From Musa acuminata AAA Group (Eukaryota; Streptophyta; Magnoliopsida; Zingiberales; Musaceae): a DNA stretch of 64,000 bases. The stretch covers positions 32,214,501-32,278,500 of the forward strand of contig NC_088345.1 in assembly GCF_036884655.1 (NCBI RefSeq). The letters run 5' to 3'. Shown piece after piece: positions 10,832 to 21,779 of this stretch (its first letter is position 1; the number at the start of each line of letters is the position of its first letter). Both the position numbers and the translations under genes were made by a program. The notes under the pieces are model-generated. The model was not told the DNA's origin, did no database searches, and saw only the letters and a program-made list of their open reading frames with translations.

Positions 10832-13045
10832 AAAGTGTACCTTGTAGAGAAGGTGAAACAAAAGCTTGGAGAATCTTCGGGTACATTCATGACCAGTCTC
10901 TATTTGTTAAATTCTTATAATAACAGATGGGTATTGGATACTGGCAATGTTTATCACATCTATAATTTGTTGCAGGTTCTAGCAAGACCTAGAAGATTGG
11001 TGAGAAGCGAGATGAACCTTAAGATGGGCAATGAAACAAAATTGCTGTAGTGGTTGTTGGCGAGGTCACCCTACATCTGCCTAGTAGAGCTACTATTACA
11101 TTGGATACATGCTACTTTATTCCTTCTATTATTAAAAATATTATTTTCATTTCATGTTTGACAACTAATGGATATAAATTAATTTTTGAGAATAATAGTT
11201 GTTCAATTATTAAGGATGATAAGATCGTCACGAGAAGAACATTGTATAATGGTTTATTTATACTAAGCATTTCTTCATATATCATGAATGTAAGTGTGTT
11301 CAAGATAAAACGAGATGAGATGAATAGTGCATACCTATGGCATTGTAGGCTAGATCATAACCATGAGGGAAAGATTCAAAAGTTGCTAAAGGATAGATAC
11401 CTAGATCCATTCGACTATGAGTCATATGCAACTTGTAAGCATTGCCTTCGTGGAAAACTGACCAACTCTCCATTTAGTGGAGTTAGAGAGAGCTATTGAG
11501 TTGTTGGAACTCATACATAGTGATGCATGTAGTCTCATGTCAACTCAGGTCATAGGTGATTACTCCTAATTTATTACTTTTATTGATGATTTCTCTAGGT
11601 ATGGATATATGTACTTGATGAAGTATAAGTCCAAAGCTTTCGAGAAATTCAGGGAGTATAAGAATGAAGTAGAGAAATAGACTGAAAAGAGTATCAAGAC
11701 TCTTCAATTAGATTGAGGAGGTGAGTACTTGAGTATAGAGTTCACCAAGTTTCTCAAGGACCATAAGATTCTATCCCAGTTGACGTCTCCTTATACACTC
11801 CAACTTAATGGTGTATCCAAAAGGAGAAATGATACACTATTAGACATGGTGTGGTCCATATGAGTTTCGCCAATCTACCCATCTTATTCTAGGGATACGC
11901 CCTAGAGTCCACAGCTTACCTTTTGAATAGAGTTCTAAGTCGATAGTATCTACACCATATGAGATATGGAAAGGGAAGAAACATGATCTTAAGGTTGTTA
12001 AGATTTAGGGCTACCTTGCCCACATTAAGAGACACAACCCCGACAAGTTGAAATATAGGATGGAGTAGTACAAGTTTGTGAGATACTATAAGGAAACTTA
12101 TGAGTATTATTTCTATCGCCCCTAGGATCAAGAGGTCTTTGTAGCTAAGAGGGCAGTGTTCCTAGAGAAGGAACACATTTTTGGTGGAGACAATGGGAGC
12201 ATGATGGAGTTGAGCAAAGTTGGAGAACCTAACTCAAGCACCATTCTATAGCTCGAGTCTATTTAGGTACCTAAAATATAAGTTTCAACTTTATATAGGT
12301 CTGATAGAGTACCCCATCCTCCTAATAGATATGTGAGACGTATCAGAGGAGAGAATGTTGAAGATATTGATCCTCAAACCTATGAGGAGACTTTTACGAA
12401 TATAGACTCTAGGAAGTGGCAAGAAGCTATGAATTCTAAGATTGATTCTATGTACTCCAACAAGGTTTGAAACCTAGTTGATGCACTTGAGGGTATTGTA
12501 CCCATTGGTTGCAAGTGGACCTTCAAGAAGAAGATCGGAGTGAAAAGGTGGAGACCTATAAAGCAAGGCTAGTGGCTAAAGAGTATCGTCAAGGGCAAGG
12601 TGTTGACTATGACGAAACCTTCTCACCCGTAGCCATGCTAAAATCCATCCGAATTCTATTGGCTATTACAATATACTATGATTATGAGATTTGACAAATG
12701 GATATGAAAACCACCTTCCTTAATCGTAATCTTGAGGAGAAGGTGTATATGATACAACCTAAGGGATTTGTGTCTAAAAAAAGTCTAGATAAGATATGCA
12801 GATTGCTTAGGTGTATTTATAGACTGAAGTAAGCTTTTTCAAGTTGGAACATAAGATTTGATGCGACGATAAGATCTTATGACTTCGTTAAGAACGAAGA
12901 TGAGCTATGTGTGTACAGAAAAGTAAGTGGGAGTACTATCACCTTCTTAGTGCTATATGTAAATGACAACCTGATCATTGGGTATGATATAGGAATATTA
13001 TCTATAGTAAAGGTTTTGCTATCTAGATATTTCTCTATGAAGGAC
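10832..13045 (+). pseudogene. Protease-integrase-RT part of E (copia pol)
   Basis: Protease motif WVLDTGN at about 10928-10948. GAG-pre-integrase 'YLWHCRLDHNHEGKIQKLL' is followed by CKHCLRGKL. Integrase and RT are recognisable (11500-13045: FSRYGYMYLMKYKSKAFEKF, KARLVAKEYRQGQGVDYDE TFSPVAMLKSIR, VYRKVSGSTITFLVLYV) but carry many stops and frameshifts. The YVDD motif is YVND here. Pol is cut at AGGAC (13041-13045) by gypsy C and continues, inverted, at 20392. Confidence 0.8.
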
Positions 13046-13386
13046 TGTTAGGACTCTAGCTAGGAGAGTCCTAATTAAGAGGGACATTCATGTAGGAGGT
13101 TTTTTCTTAGAGAAGAATTAGGAGTTGTAAGGGAATAGGAGTCTTGAGTAGGAGTCCTATTAGGAGTTGGTTAGAAGTAAGAGTCTTAAGTAGGAGTCCT
13201 ATTAGGAGTTAGGGTTTAGAAGCCCTATAAATAGCCATGTATTCCTTCTCTTTTCTTAAGCAATAGATGAATCTTTTCTGCAGCCTTTGAGTAGCAACTT
13301 GGAGGGAGGAACCCCTATAGAGTTTCAAGGAGGCCGATCCCCTAAAGAGATCAATCCCAAGTTTAGAATCTGCAAGGGTTCTAACA
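13046..13386 (+). repeat. 5' LTR of C (341 bp)
   Basis: TGTTAGGACTC...GGGTTCTAACA. TATA box TATAAATA at 13226-13233. Contains tandem 'AGGAGTCCTATTAGGAGTT' units. Nearly identical to 20393-20733 (reverse). Confidence 0.9.
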
Positions 13387-13388
13387 CC

Positions 13389-13404
13389 TGGTATTAGAGC
13401 AGCG
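13389..13404 (+). other. Primer binding site of C
   Basis: TGGTATTAGAGCAGCG two bases after the LTR, close to the initiator Met-tRNA complement TGGTATCAGAGC (one C to T). Confidence 0.7.
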
Positions 13405-13797
13405 TTCTTGGCATCTCACTGTCCTTCCATAGCCATCCATCAGCCCTCCACAACCGCCCAAAGCAATTCCCACAATTTCTTAAAAGATCGTCGCCAAATT
13501 CCGCCATCATCTCCACCATCGTGGATCATCCTTTGATCTCCACGTAAATTGCAACAGGTTCTGGTTTCCTACCTTACTACTGCTGTAATTTAGTTATCCC
13601 TATCCGAAAATCCAAAAAAAAAAAATTGTTCCTATATTACTGCATAAACTTTTCATCACAAAGTTTTCATCTCTACAACGAAAGATACATTGCAGAATTT
13701 CAGCCACATAGCACTATTTGTTTGATCTTGATACTATATTTTCTCTATCCAAACCAATCCCCCAACCCTTTCAACCATCACTTCTCTTAACCTATAC

Positions 13798-14730
13798 ATG
13801 CCTTTAACCCGTCAACAAAAGAGAGATCTTAACATCATAGATTTGGAGTCATATACTATGGCATCTGAGGAGGCAATCAATATAAAATTTGAAGCCTTCA
13901 AGGCATGAATGGAGGATAAGATTCGGACTCTCCTTACCGAATTCAGTTTGGGCCGACCATGAAGCCCGAAGAAATCACATCAAGGATAGAGCTCTAACCA
14001 ATCACATCATGCCCAAAGAGATGACTTCTAAGAGAGGGGAGGCTCTATAACCGACCCCAACTATTCGCGCATGAGAGTGGACTTCCCTAGATGGGAAGAA
14101 GGAGACCCAATTGGTTGGATCTCGCGCGCTGAGCGATATTTTCGGTACCATAAAACTGCGGATGCATCTATGGTGGAAATTACAGCTATACATCTTGAAG
14201 GGGATATCATACAGTGGTTTGAATGGTTTGAACACACATATGGAGTCCTTTCATGGCGATAATTCAAAGAAGGACTGCTGAACTGCTTTGGACCAACTTA
14301 TTACGAGAACATTGACGGACAACTAGCAAAGATCCGACAAACCTCCACCATTCAGGACTACCAAACTAGGTTTGAAAGGTTATCTAATCAAACTCGTGAT
14401 TGGTCTAAAAAATAGCTATTGGGAACCTTTATTGAGGGCTTAAAGTCGGAGATCCGGGAAGAAGTTAAGGCGCGACAACCATACACGCTTATGGCAGCCA
14501 TCTCTTTCGCACGACTTCAAGAGGAGCGATTGAACCATGAAGCCCAGAGGACTAGGATCACTCTTCAACCTACAATACTAAAGCCCTTAGCCCCCCCTAC
14601 TATCAACTGAGTCCTTGCACCAAAAAGGTTAACAAGAGAAGAACTTCGGGAGCGATATGCGAAGGGGTTATGTTGGCATTACGACGAGCCGTGGAGCCAC
14701 GAGCATCGCTGTAGAAAAGGGAGACTTCTT
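13798..14730 (+). pseudogene. gag of C
   Basis: ATG at 13798 (MPLTRQQKRDLN), broken by several stops. Retrotransposon gag domain at about 14071-14600: RVDFPRWEEGDPIGWISRAE, AIHLEGD, RQTSTIQDYQTRFERL, LLGTFIEGLKSEIREEV. A zinc knuckle near 14670 reads CWHYDEPWSHEHRC: the second Cys of the CCHC pattern is Tyr. Gag leads straight into the protease frame. Confidence 0.75.
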
Positions 14731-16188
14731 ATGATTGAACCAGTAGAAGAAGAGGTCATTGAACATCCAGAAGAGAGCCTTGAATATGAAATAGAAGATA
14801 TGGAAGAAGAGCCACAACCGACTGACATTACGGTACACGCACTAGCCGGCTACTCAAACCCGCAAACGATGAAAGTTGGAGGCCTTCTCAAACAACAGCC
14901 GATTACTGTTCTCATCGACACGGGCAACACTAATAACTTCCTGAATAGTAAGGTTGCTACTCGAATGACACTACATATTGAAGGTTGCAGCAAGTTCAAT
15001 GTAAAGGTGGTCGACGGCAGAATCCTAAAGTGCGACCAAAGATGCCCGCAGGTGAAACTATTACTGCAAGACCAAGAAATCATCACCGATTTCTTCCTCC
15101 TACCACTTGATGACTATGAGGCAGTGCTTGGTATAGAATGGCTGACTACACTAGGTGATGTCTCTTGGAACTTTTCTAAATTAATTATGAAATTCTACTG
15201 TAAGGGCAAACAGATCATCCTACACGGGAAGCGCGGAAGCAACGTTACCACTATTTCGACCCAACGAATGGAGAAAGTTTTACACAAGGTAAATGGTGGC
15301 TTTTTGATGCACCTCCAGCAGCAATCAGAGGGGAAGAAAATAGAAATTGAAGATCAAAATCTTACCCAATTGCTTACTGAATTTGCCAACATTTTTGCTG
15401 AACCATGCGGTCTTCCTCCTTCTCGAAAACATGACCATCGAATTCCAATCCTTCTGGGCAAGCCACCAGTGAACACTCGACCTTACCGATATCCTCACCT
15501 CCAAAAAGATGAAATTGAAAAGATCGTAAAGGAGATGCTTGAAACAGGGGTGATTCGGCCAAGTTGCAACCCCTATTCCTCACCAGTGCTACTTGTACGC
15601 AAGAAGGACAGAACTTGGCGGATGTGCATCAACTACCGAGCTTTAAATCGTATCACCATCAAGGACAAGTACCCAATACCAGTGGTGGATGAACTTCTTG
15701 ATGAATTAAAAGGAGCTCGAGTCTTCACGAAGTTGGACCTCCGATCCGGTTACCACCAAATTCAGGTATGTGAAGATGACATTCCAAAAACTGCATTCCA
15801 CACACATGATGATCATTATGAATTCTTGGTAATGCCTTTTGGACTCACTAATGCTCTTTCAACCTTTCAAAGTCTCATGAACGATATTTTTCAGAGCTTT
15901 CTTCGCAAATTTGTGCTGGTATTTTTCAATGATATTCTCATTTACAGCCCTTCTCTTGAGACTCACTTTCAGCATTTACGAATTGTTCTGACAATCCTTC
16001 GGGAGAATACTCTTTTTGTTAAGCAACCAAAGTGTAGCTTTCTCCAGCAAAACGTAGAGTACCTTGGGCACATAATATCAGAAGGAGTGGCGGTAGACCC
16101 AACAAAAATTGAGACAATGCAAGGCTGGTCGAAACCTACAAACGTGAAATTACTACGTGGGTTCCTTGGACTAACAGGCTACTACTGA
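14731..16188 (+). pseudogene. Protease and reverse transcriptase of C (485 codons)
   Basis: A long open frame with an aspartic protease (active-site DTG at residues 63-65, within LIDTGNTNNF) and a Ty3/gypsy RT: RPYRYPHLQKDEIEK, GVIRPSCNPYSSPVLLV, WRMCINYRALN, FTKLDLRSGYHQI, MPFGLTNA. The RT active site reads FND at residues 399-401 instead of FDD (AAT at 15928-15930); loss of this metal-binding Asp predicts a dead enzyme. The frame ends in TGA after GLTGYY where the family has Arg, consistent with CGA to TGA. Homologous sequence continues after the stop. Confidence 0.85.
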
Positions 16189-17590
16189 AAATTTGTTAAG
16201 GACTATGGGAAGATCAGTGCACCACTCACTTCTATACTAAAAAAATATGCTTTCCAATGGTCGGACAAAGCCTCTACTTCCTTCGACAAACTTAAGGTAG
16301 CCATGACAACGACGTTAGTGCTAGCACTACTAGATTTCAGCCGACCCTTCATCATTGAGACCGATGCATCTGGAGTCGGAATTGGAGCCGTTCTCATGCA
16401 AGATGGTCGACCACTTGCATACACTAGCAAGTCATTATCTCCCTCCCATCAAAGCATGTCAGTATATGATAAGGAGATGCTCGCCATTGTACACGTAGTA
16501 ATGAGGTGGAGACCCTACCTGATCAGCCGATGATTTCAAATTAAAACCGACCATAGAAGCCTCAAGTATTTTTTTGAGCAAAAGATATCACCCCTTGAGC
16601 AACAAAAATGGGTAACCAAACTTCTTGGATTCGATTATGAAATTATTTACAAAAAGGGGAAAGAAAATGTTGTTGTAGATGCACTCTCACAGCTACCTGA
16701 GCAAGCTAAGGTTTCAGCCATCTCCCTTCCTACCACTAGTCTCCTCGTGGACATTAGGGAAGAATGAAAGAAGGATCCAGAGATCAACAACATTATAAAA
16801 AAATTGGAGGAGGATCCAAGTGCAATAGCCCACTACACTTGGGATTCGAGGGATCTATGCTACAAGGGTCGTATTGTGCTTATACCTGACTCCCCTTGTA
16901 TCACAATCATCCTGCATGAAATGCACTCCATACCTTCAGCAAGGCACTCTGGATTCCTAAGAACCTACAAAAGAGTGAAGCAAAATTTTTATTGGAGAGG
17001 GATAAAAAAAATTATTGCTGAATATGTGGCACAATGTGATGTATGTCAACAGCACAAGGGTGAAACTGTGGCAAATCCAGGGAAACTACAACCACTACCT
17101 ATACCGGACTCGGTGTGGACTGACATCTCCATGGACTTCATTGAAGGGCTGCCACCTGCCAAAGGTAAAAGCACAATTCTCGTGGTGGTTGATCGACTTA
17201 CGAAATATGCTCATTTTTGTGCTGTGAGAAGTCCCTACACTGCTGCTAGTATTGCCCAAGTTTTCATAGAAAATATTGTCAAACTGCACAGGATGCCAAG
17301 GTCCATTGTAAGTGATCGTGATAGGATCTTCACTAGTAAATTTTGGACCGAGTTATTCCAGTTACAAGGCACCAAACTCAAGATGAGCACATCGTATCAT
17401 CCACAAAATGACGGCCAAACAGAGGTGGTAAATAAGTGTTTAGAGACATACCTTCGGTGTTTTGCTAGCGACTGACCAAAAGAGTGGGCAAAATGGCTTC
17501 CCTAGGCCGAATGGTGGTATAATACTACATATCATTCATCTACAAAATGTGCCCCTTATGAAGCATTGTATGGTCGACCAGCCCCTGTGA
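16189..17590 (+). pseudogene. RNase H and integrase of C
   Basis: RNase H: IETDASGVGIGAVL, YTSKSLSPSHQSMSVYDKE, then a stop and KTDHRSLKYF. Integrase zinc finger and core (16804-17475): HSGFLRTYKRVKQNFYW, CDVCQQHKGE, WTDISMDFIEGLP, VSDRDRIFTSKFW, TSYHPQNDGQTEVVN, so the catalytic D, D and E are all present. Four or more in-frame stops. The copy breaks at 17590, inside the stretch after YGRPAPV, and resumes in the same frame on the minus strand from 21361. Confidence 0.85.
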
Positions 17591-18161
17591 CCGCCTGACA
17601 CAATTTAGGATATTGTGTTTTGGTAGTACCACCGCCAGACCCTACTACATGATACTAAATGGGCCAAACAATAGGGCCAATTCAACCCTGATTTAGGCCC
17701 AATTGGCCTCGGATTGAGTTGACATTGTTTCACTCAAATACCGACTCAATTAGACCTAAACTAACTCGATCTAGATAGATTATTACAAAGCATGAATCAT
17801 TTGATCTCTAGTATGTCATTGGTTCTTCCGGCGCTTCATCCGATCCTTCGGCGTATTGTCCTCTCCTTCAGCATATTACCCAATCGGCATGTTGACTCCT
17901 ACAACTTCTGATCTCCTTGGCATAATGTTTGATCCTTTGGCCCGATGCCCAAACTCATAGCACAAAGTTCTTCTGCCAGCACGACAACCGATCCTTTGGC
18001 CCGGCGTCCAATCTCCTGATATGTTCAACTTCAACCCAACGTCTGATTCATCCTACTTCAATCAATTTGCATCTCCTTAATCGAATATCTTCTTGCATCA
18101 CTCAAAACGCAGATTAGATCATAAACTCATTATTTGATTTCATCATCAAAATTCAAGATTC
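17591..18161 (-). repeat. First part of the 5' LTR of D (inverted)
   Basis: On the minus strand it begins TGTTGAATCTTGAATTTTG at 18161 and matches D's 3' LTR start at 35141-35704, including the 'CATTGGTTCTTCCGGC' type stretch. The base flank (CGAGA at 18162-18166, i.e. TCTCG on the element strand) equals TCTCG after D's 3' LTR at 40717-40721. Confidence 0.8.
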
Positions 18162-19038
18162 AACACGAGACTCAGTAGAAACTGTATGAGTCTGTCAACA
18201 CAATATTTGATATACAATCTTTGGGATATTAGATATATGAGGGACTATAAGTACATGGTAACTGAGAAAATCTAGGTCCAAAGGTTTGGATTCCCTTTTA
18301 TCGTCTAGGGACTATGGCGTAGTGGCCTAGTACGTCCGTAGTCGATGAGTCGAGTGAATTATTATAGAGATAATAATTCATTGAGCCAGAAGGAGTTTTG
18401 ACAGGTATGACTCAAGGCCAGCTCGATATTGGACATAGAGGGTCACACAAATATGGTAAGCATTGTGACGAGTAAAGGTTCAGATATTAGATATCCATCA
18501 GAGCCCCTATCTTATTGGATCCTATGGATGAGATCCAATACAAGCCAATGAGATATTATTAGATAGAGATCTACTAATCTAAGAGGCTTAGGTAGTTAGA
18601 TGGAGATCCAATACCCAATAGGACAGGATCCATTAGGGTTATGTTAATAAGGGGTCTCTATAAATAAGAAGGAATCAAACACCCATAGGCTAGAGGTTTC
18701 TTAGTTGCCACCTCCTATTCTCCTCTCCCCTTCTCCTTATTAGATAACAAGTGTAGATATTTACGCAACGATTTGAGGAGTGTCCTCTTAGCCTTGCTAT
18801 GTGGATCACTGCTTGAGAGGAGGACGCTTGACCTCCTTCATCCTTTCCTATAGATTTGCAGAGATTCAGGAATATACGATCTCCCTAGGTAACACAACAA
18901 TCTCATGCATGGTTTTAAGTTTCACGGGTTTTGTGCACCAATCTTCGCACAACGATGAACACATTTTTGGGAAATTTGGGGTTTTTATTTTTCTATTCTT
19001 CTGCTGCGCATGTGATGTCGACCTTAGATTTCCTTACA
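18162..19038 (+). repeat. Part of copia LTR L (second half)
   Basis: Matches copia LTR positions ~725 to end, finishing TTTCCTTACA at 19038. Its first half is 40717-41419 on the minus strand. With the inversion undone, L is a single reverse-oriented LTR of about 1575 bp in E's 3' LTR, flanked by GTGTC (reverse of 19039-19043) and GTATC (41420-41424): a solo LTR with one mismatch in its target duplication. Confidence 0.75.
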
Positions 19039-19488
19039 GACACACCATTGAGATGACAGAATCATTATCTGGCAATGAGGTATTATGAACCATTCAGCAT
19101 TCCGAAAGTAGATCAATAAGTGAACTAATTCTCTAATGAGCACCTACACGGTATTCCTAGTATCCCCACATGAGCAGCTATGAGACCAGTTGCCTCCATC
19201 ATATGGATGGGTATACAGCACATCAGTCTATCCGGTCATCTCGATACCCATCTTGAGTGACCTATGATCAAGATTATTTATGGTTTAAGTTTAAAGGTGA
19301 ATTTGTCTCATTATCATGATATCATCACGATCTGATTCCTATTGCACAAATCTGTGGATATCATAATATATGTAGTATGCAAGATAAAGTGATAAAATAT
19401 CAAATAATATAATAAGCAAAATGAGTGCATATCATGTCACATGTGTCATTACTCACGTGAATGGCTTATAGGGCACCTATGACTAGCA
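19039..19488 (-). repeat. First part of the 3' LTR of E (inverted)
   Basis: On the minus strand it starts TGCTAGTCATAGG at 19488 right after the polypurine tract (AAGTGGGAGAT, 19489-19499 reversed). The LTR continues at 41425-42662. Confidence 0.75.
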
Positions 19489-20392
19489 ATCTCCCACTTG
19501 ATCTAAAGCCAATCACCTCGATGTTTGATCCCCATCAGATTCCTATGATGCTTAAAGACAATTTGAGACAATGGCTTTATCAATGGATCTACTATGATGT
19601 TATCTTCAGATGGAACTCTTTCTACTAATATATCTCCTTGGGCCATGATCTCTTTGATTAAGTGGAACCTCCTTAAAACGCTTGATGAGGCCTTGATTCC
19701 TACGCTTGAATAATCGCCCTATTGCTATCGTAATATAAGGGACTCAACTTCTTGCTGCTTGGCATGACTCCCAAATCTATGATGAACTTCTTCATCTAAA
19801 CTCCCTGCTTTGCTACCTCTGCTATAGCAATGTACTCCACCTCTATGGTCGAATCAGTAGTAGTATTTTGCTTGGAACTCTTCCAGCATACTAGTCCTCC
19901 ATTATGAGTGAACACATACCCTGAATTAAACTTGTTGTCATCGACATCAAATTGGAAACTCGAGTCCATGTAGCTATCAACCTTAAAACTACTACATCCA
20001 CATACTAGTAAAAGATCCTTAGATCTTCTCAAGTACTTAAGGATATACCTTATTGCTTTCTAGTGCTCCAAACCTAGATCCGCTTGATACCTACTTGTGA
20101 TAATTAGAGCATGTGCTATATCAGGCCTAGTACATAACACAACATACATGATAGACCATATCGCTGAGGCATAGGGTATTCATGTCTGCCCTTTCTTTAG
20201 GAGTCTTTAGGCACATACCCCTAGAAAGTGATATCCTGTATCTCATCGGTCTAGGACCTCTCTTGGAATTTTCTATGCAAAACCTTTTAACAATGGTGTC
20301 TATGTACTTGGATTGGGATAAGCCAAGCATCCTCTTGGATCTATCTTTATATATCTGAATCCCTAAGTTATAGGATGTTTTCCCTAAGTCCT
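19489..20392 (-). pseudogene. RT end and RNase H of E (inverted)
   Basis: Continues E pol from the AGGAC target copy at 20388-20392. Readable motifs: GIQIYKDRSKRMLGLSQSKY, NSKRGPRPMRYRISLSRGM, then RNase H with LLLVCGCSSFKVDSYMDSSF, SGYVFTHNGGLVCWKSSKQ and VEYIAIAEVAKQGV. Stops separate the pieces. It ends at the polypurine tract. Confidence 0.8.
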
Positions 20393-20733
20393 TGTTAGAA
20401 CCCTTGCAGATTCTAAACTTGGGATTGATCTTTTTAGGGGATCGGCCTCTTTGAAACTCTATAGGGGTTCCTCCCTCCAAGTTGCTGCTCAAAGGCTGTA
20501 GAAAAAATTCATCTATTGCTTAAGAAAAGAGAAGGAATACATGGCTATTTATAGGGCTTCTAAACCCTAACTCCTAATAGGACTCCTACTTAAGACTCTT
20601 ACTTCTAACCAACTCCTAATAGGACTCCTACTCAAGACTCCTATTCCCTTACAACTCCTAATTCTTCTCTAAGAAAAAACCTCCTACATGAATGTCCCTC
20701 TCAATTAGGACTCTCCTAGCTAGAGTCCTAACA
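20393..20733 (-). repeat. 3' LTR of C (341 bp, inverted)
   Basis: Reverse complement of the LTR at 13046-13386 with six transitions. Preceded on the minus strand by a purine-rich tract GAAGAGGGCGGATC (20734-20747 reversed). Confidence 0.9.
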
Positions 20734-20762
20734 GATCCGCCCTCTTCAAATCAGCCTTGTCC

Positions 20763-21361
20763 TCAAGGCTGAGATTCCATGAACTCAGGGAATCGGGTCT
20801 TCAGCTCCTCATATGGTTCCCATATGGTGTCTTCAAGTGGTAAATTATTCCAATGCACTAGTACTTCAGTAGAGGAACGTCGACGATGCATCACGATCCT
20901 GCGATCGAGGATGGCTTGTGGTTGAGCTTGAATAACTCCATCCTCAGTGGTGTTGGGCAATTTGATCTGGGGTGACTCGTGTTCTGCCAACTTGGGCTTC
21001 AGGCATGACACATGGAAGACAGGGTGAATTTTGGCATCCTCAGGTAATTTAAGTCTATACGTCATTGCTCCAATATGCTCTGTGATCTGATAGGGCCCAA
21101 AAAATCGTGGAGATAGCTTCATGAAGGCTCGAGTGTTGATGGAGAGTTGCATGTATGGTTGTAGGCGAAGATAAACCCAATCTCCTACTGAAAATTCTCT
21201 TTCGCTTCGTCATGTGTCGGCCTGCTGCTTCATTCTGGCTTGAGCTGTAGAGAGATTATCTTTTAACAATTGTAGGAGTTTGTCCCTATCAATCAATTAT
21301 TGTTCAACCTGATCTACCTTGGCCGAGCTAATTACATACTTTGAACCAGATTGGGTAGATG
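20763..21361 (-). pseudogene. Integrase end and chromodomain of C (inverted)
   Basis: The frame 21152-20763 carries the gypsy integrase C-terminal module (LSPRFFGPYQITEHIGAMTY, HPVFHVSCLKP) and a chromodomain at the end (EVLVHWNNLPLEDTIWEPYE, then ELKTRFPEF). Chromodomains guide integration to particular chromatin marks. The part before 21152 has two stops (TAA, TGA). It joins in frame to 17590 once the inversion is undone. Confidence 0.85.
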
Positions 21362-21366
21362 TACCA

Positions 21367-21743
21367 TGATAGAACCCTAACGGATTCTAAGCTTAGGGTT
21401 GATCTCTTTAGGGGATCGGCATCCTTGGAACTCTATAGGGGTTCCTTCCTTCAGGTTACTGCTCAAAAGCTACTAAAAAGATTCATCTATTCCTTGAGAA
21501 AAGAGGATGAATACATGACTATTTATAGGGCTTCTAAATCCCAACTCCTAATATGACTCCTACTCAAGACTCCTACTTCTAACCAACTCCTAATAGGACT
21601 CCTACTCTAAGAAGCAACCTCCGAACTAATCTTAACCTTAGCCGACCTCTTCACCTCTTTAATAGGGGTCGACTAGATAGGTTTTACATGAATGCTCCTT
21701 TCAATGAAACTCAATTAGGACTCTCCTAGCTAGAGTCCTAACA
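21367..21743 (-). repeat. 3' LTR of B (377 bp)
   Basis: On the minus strand TGTTAGGACTCTAGC...GGGTTCTATCA. Preceded by the purine tract GAAGAGGGCGGGTC (21744-21757 reversed). Confidence 0.85.
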
Positions 21744-21779
21744 GACCCGCCCTCTTCAAATAAGCCTTATCCTCGAGAC

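Larger units (their letters stand above)
13046..21361 (+). mobile_element. Element C: Ty3/gypsy chromovirus (Reina-like), split by an inversion
   Basis: First part 13046-17590 on the plus strand (5' LTR, primer site, gag, protease, RT, RNase H, integrase). Last part lies on the minus strand, 21361 down to 20393 (end of integrase region, chromodomain, polypurine tract, 3' LTR). The outer flanks are AGGAC at 13041-13045 and its reverse complement GTCCT at 20388-20392, so both parts are one insertion into E pol. The LTRs are both 341 bp and differ at 6 positions by my reading, all transitions. Short LTRs, a chromodomain and a ~5.5 kb total suggest Reina (inference). Confidence 0.85.
17591..21361. 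other. 3771-bp inversion covering parts of C, E, L and D
   Basis: Every element in this block is in the wrong orientation relative to its other half. Left junction: C sequence ends at GCCCCTGTGA and D LTR (reverse) begins. Right junction: C sequence (reverse) ends at 21361 and the TACCA target copy beside B begins. Re-inverting restores C in frame, and restores the D LTR as ...GTCAGGCGG|TACCA, matching GTCAGGCGGTACTACC in D's 3' LTR at 40056. No base appears lost or added. Confidence 0.85.

Noticed and set aside
21362..21366. B as a later insertion into the inversion joint
   Set aside because: B's LTRs are far more diverged than C's, while the inversion must postdate C. TACCA/TACTA fits insertion into D's LTR (GGCGGTACTACC) before the inversion.
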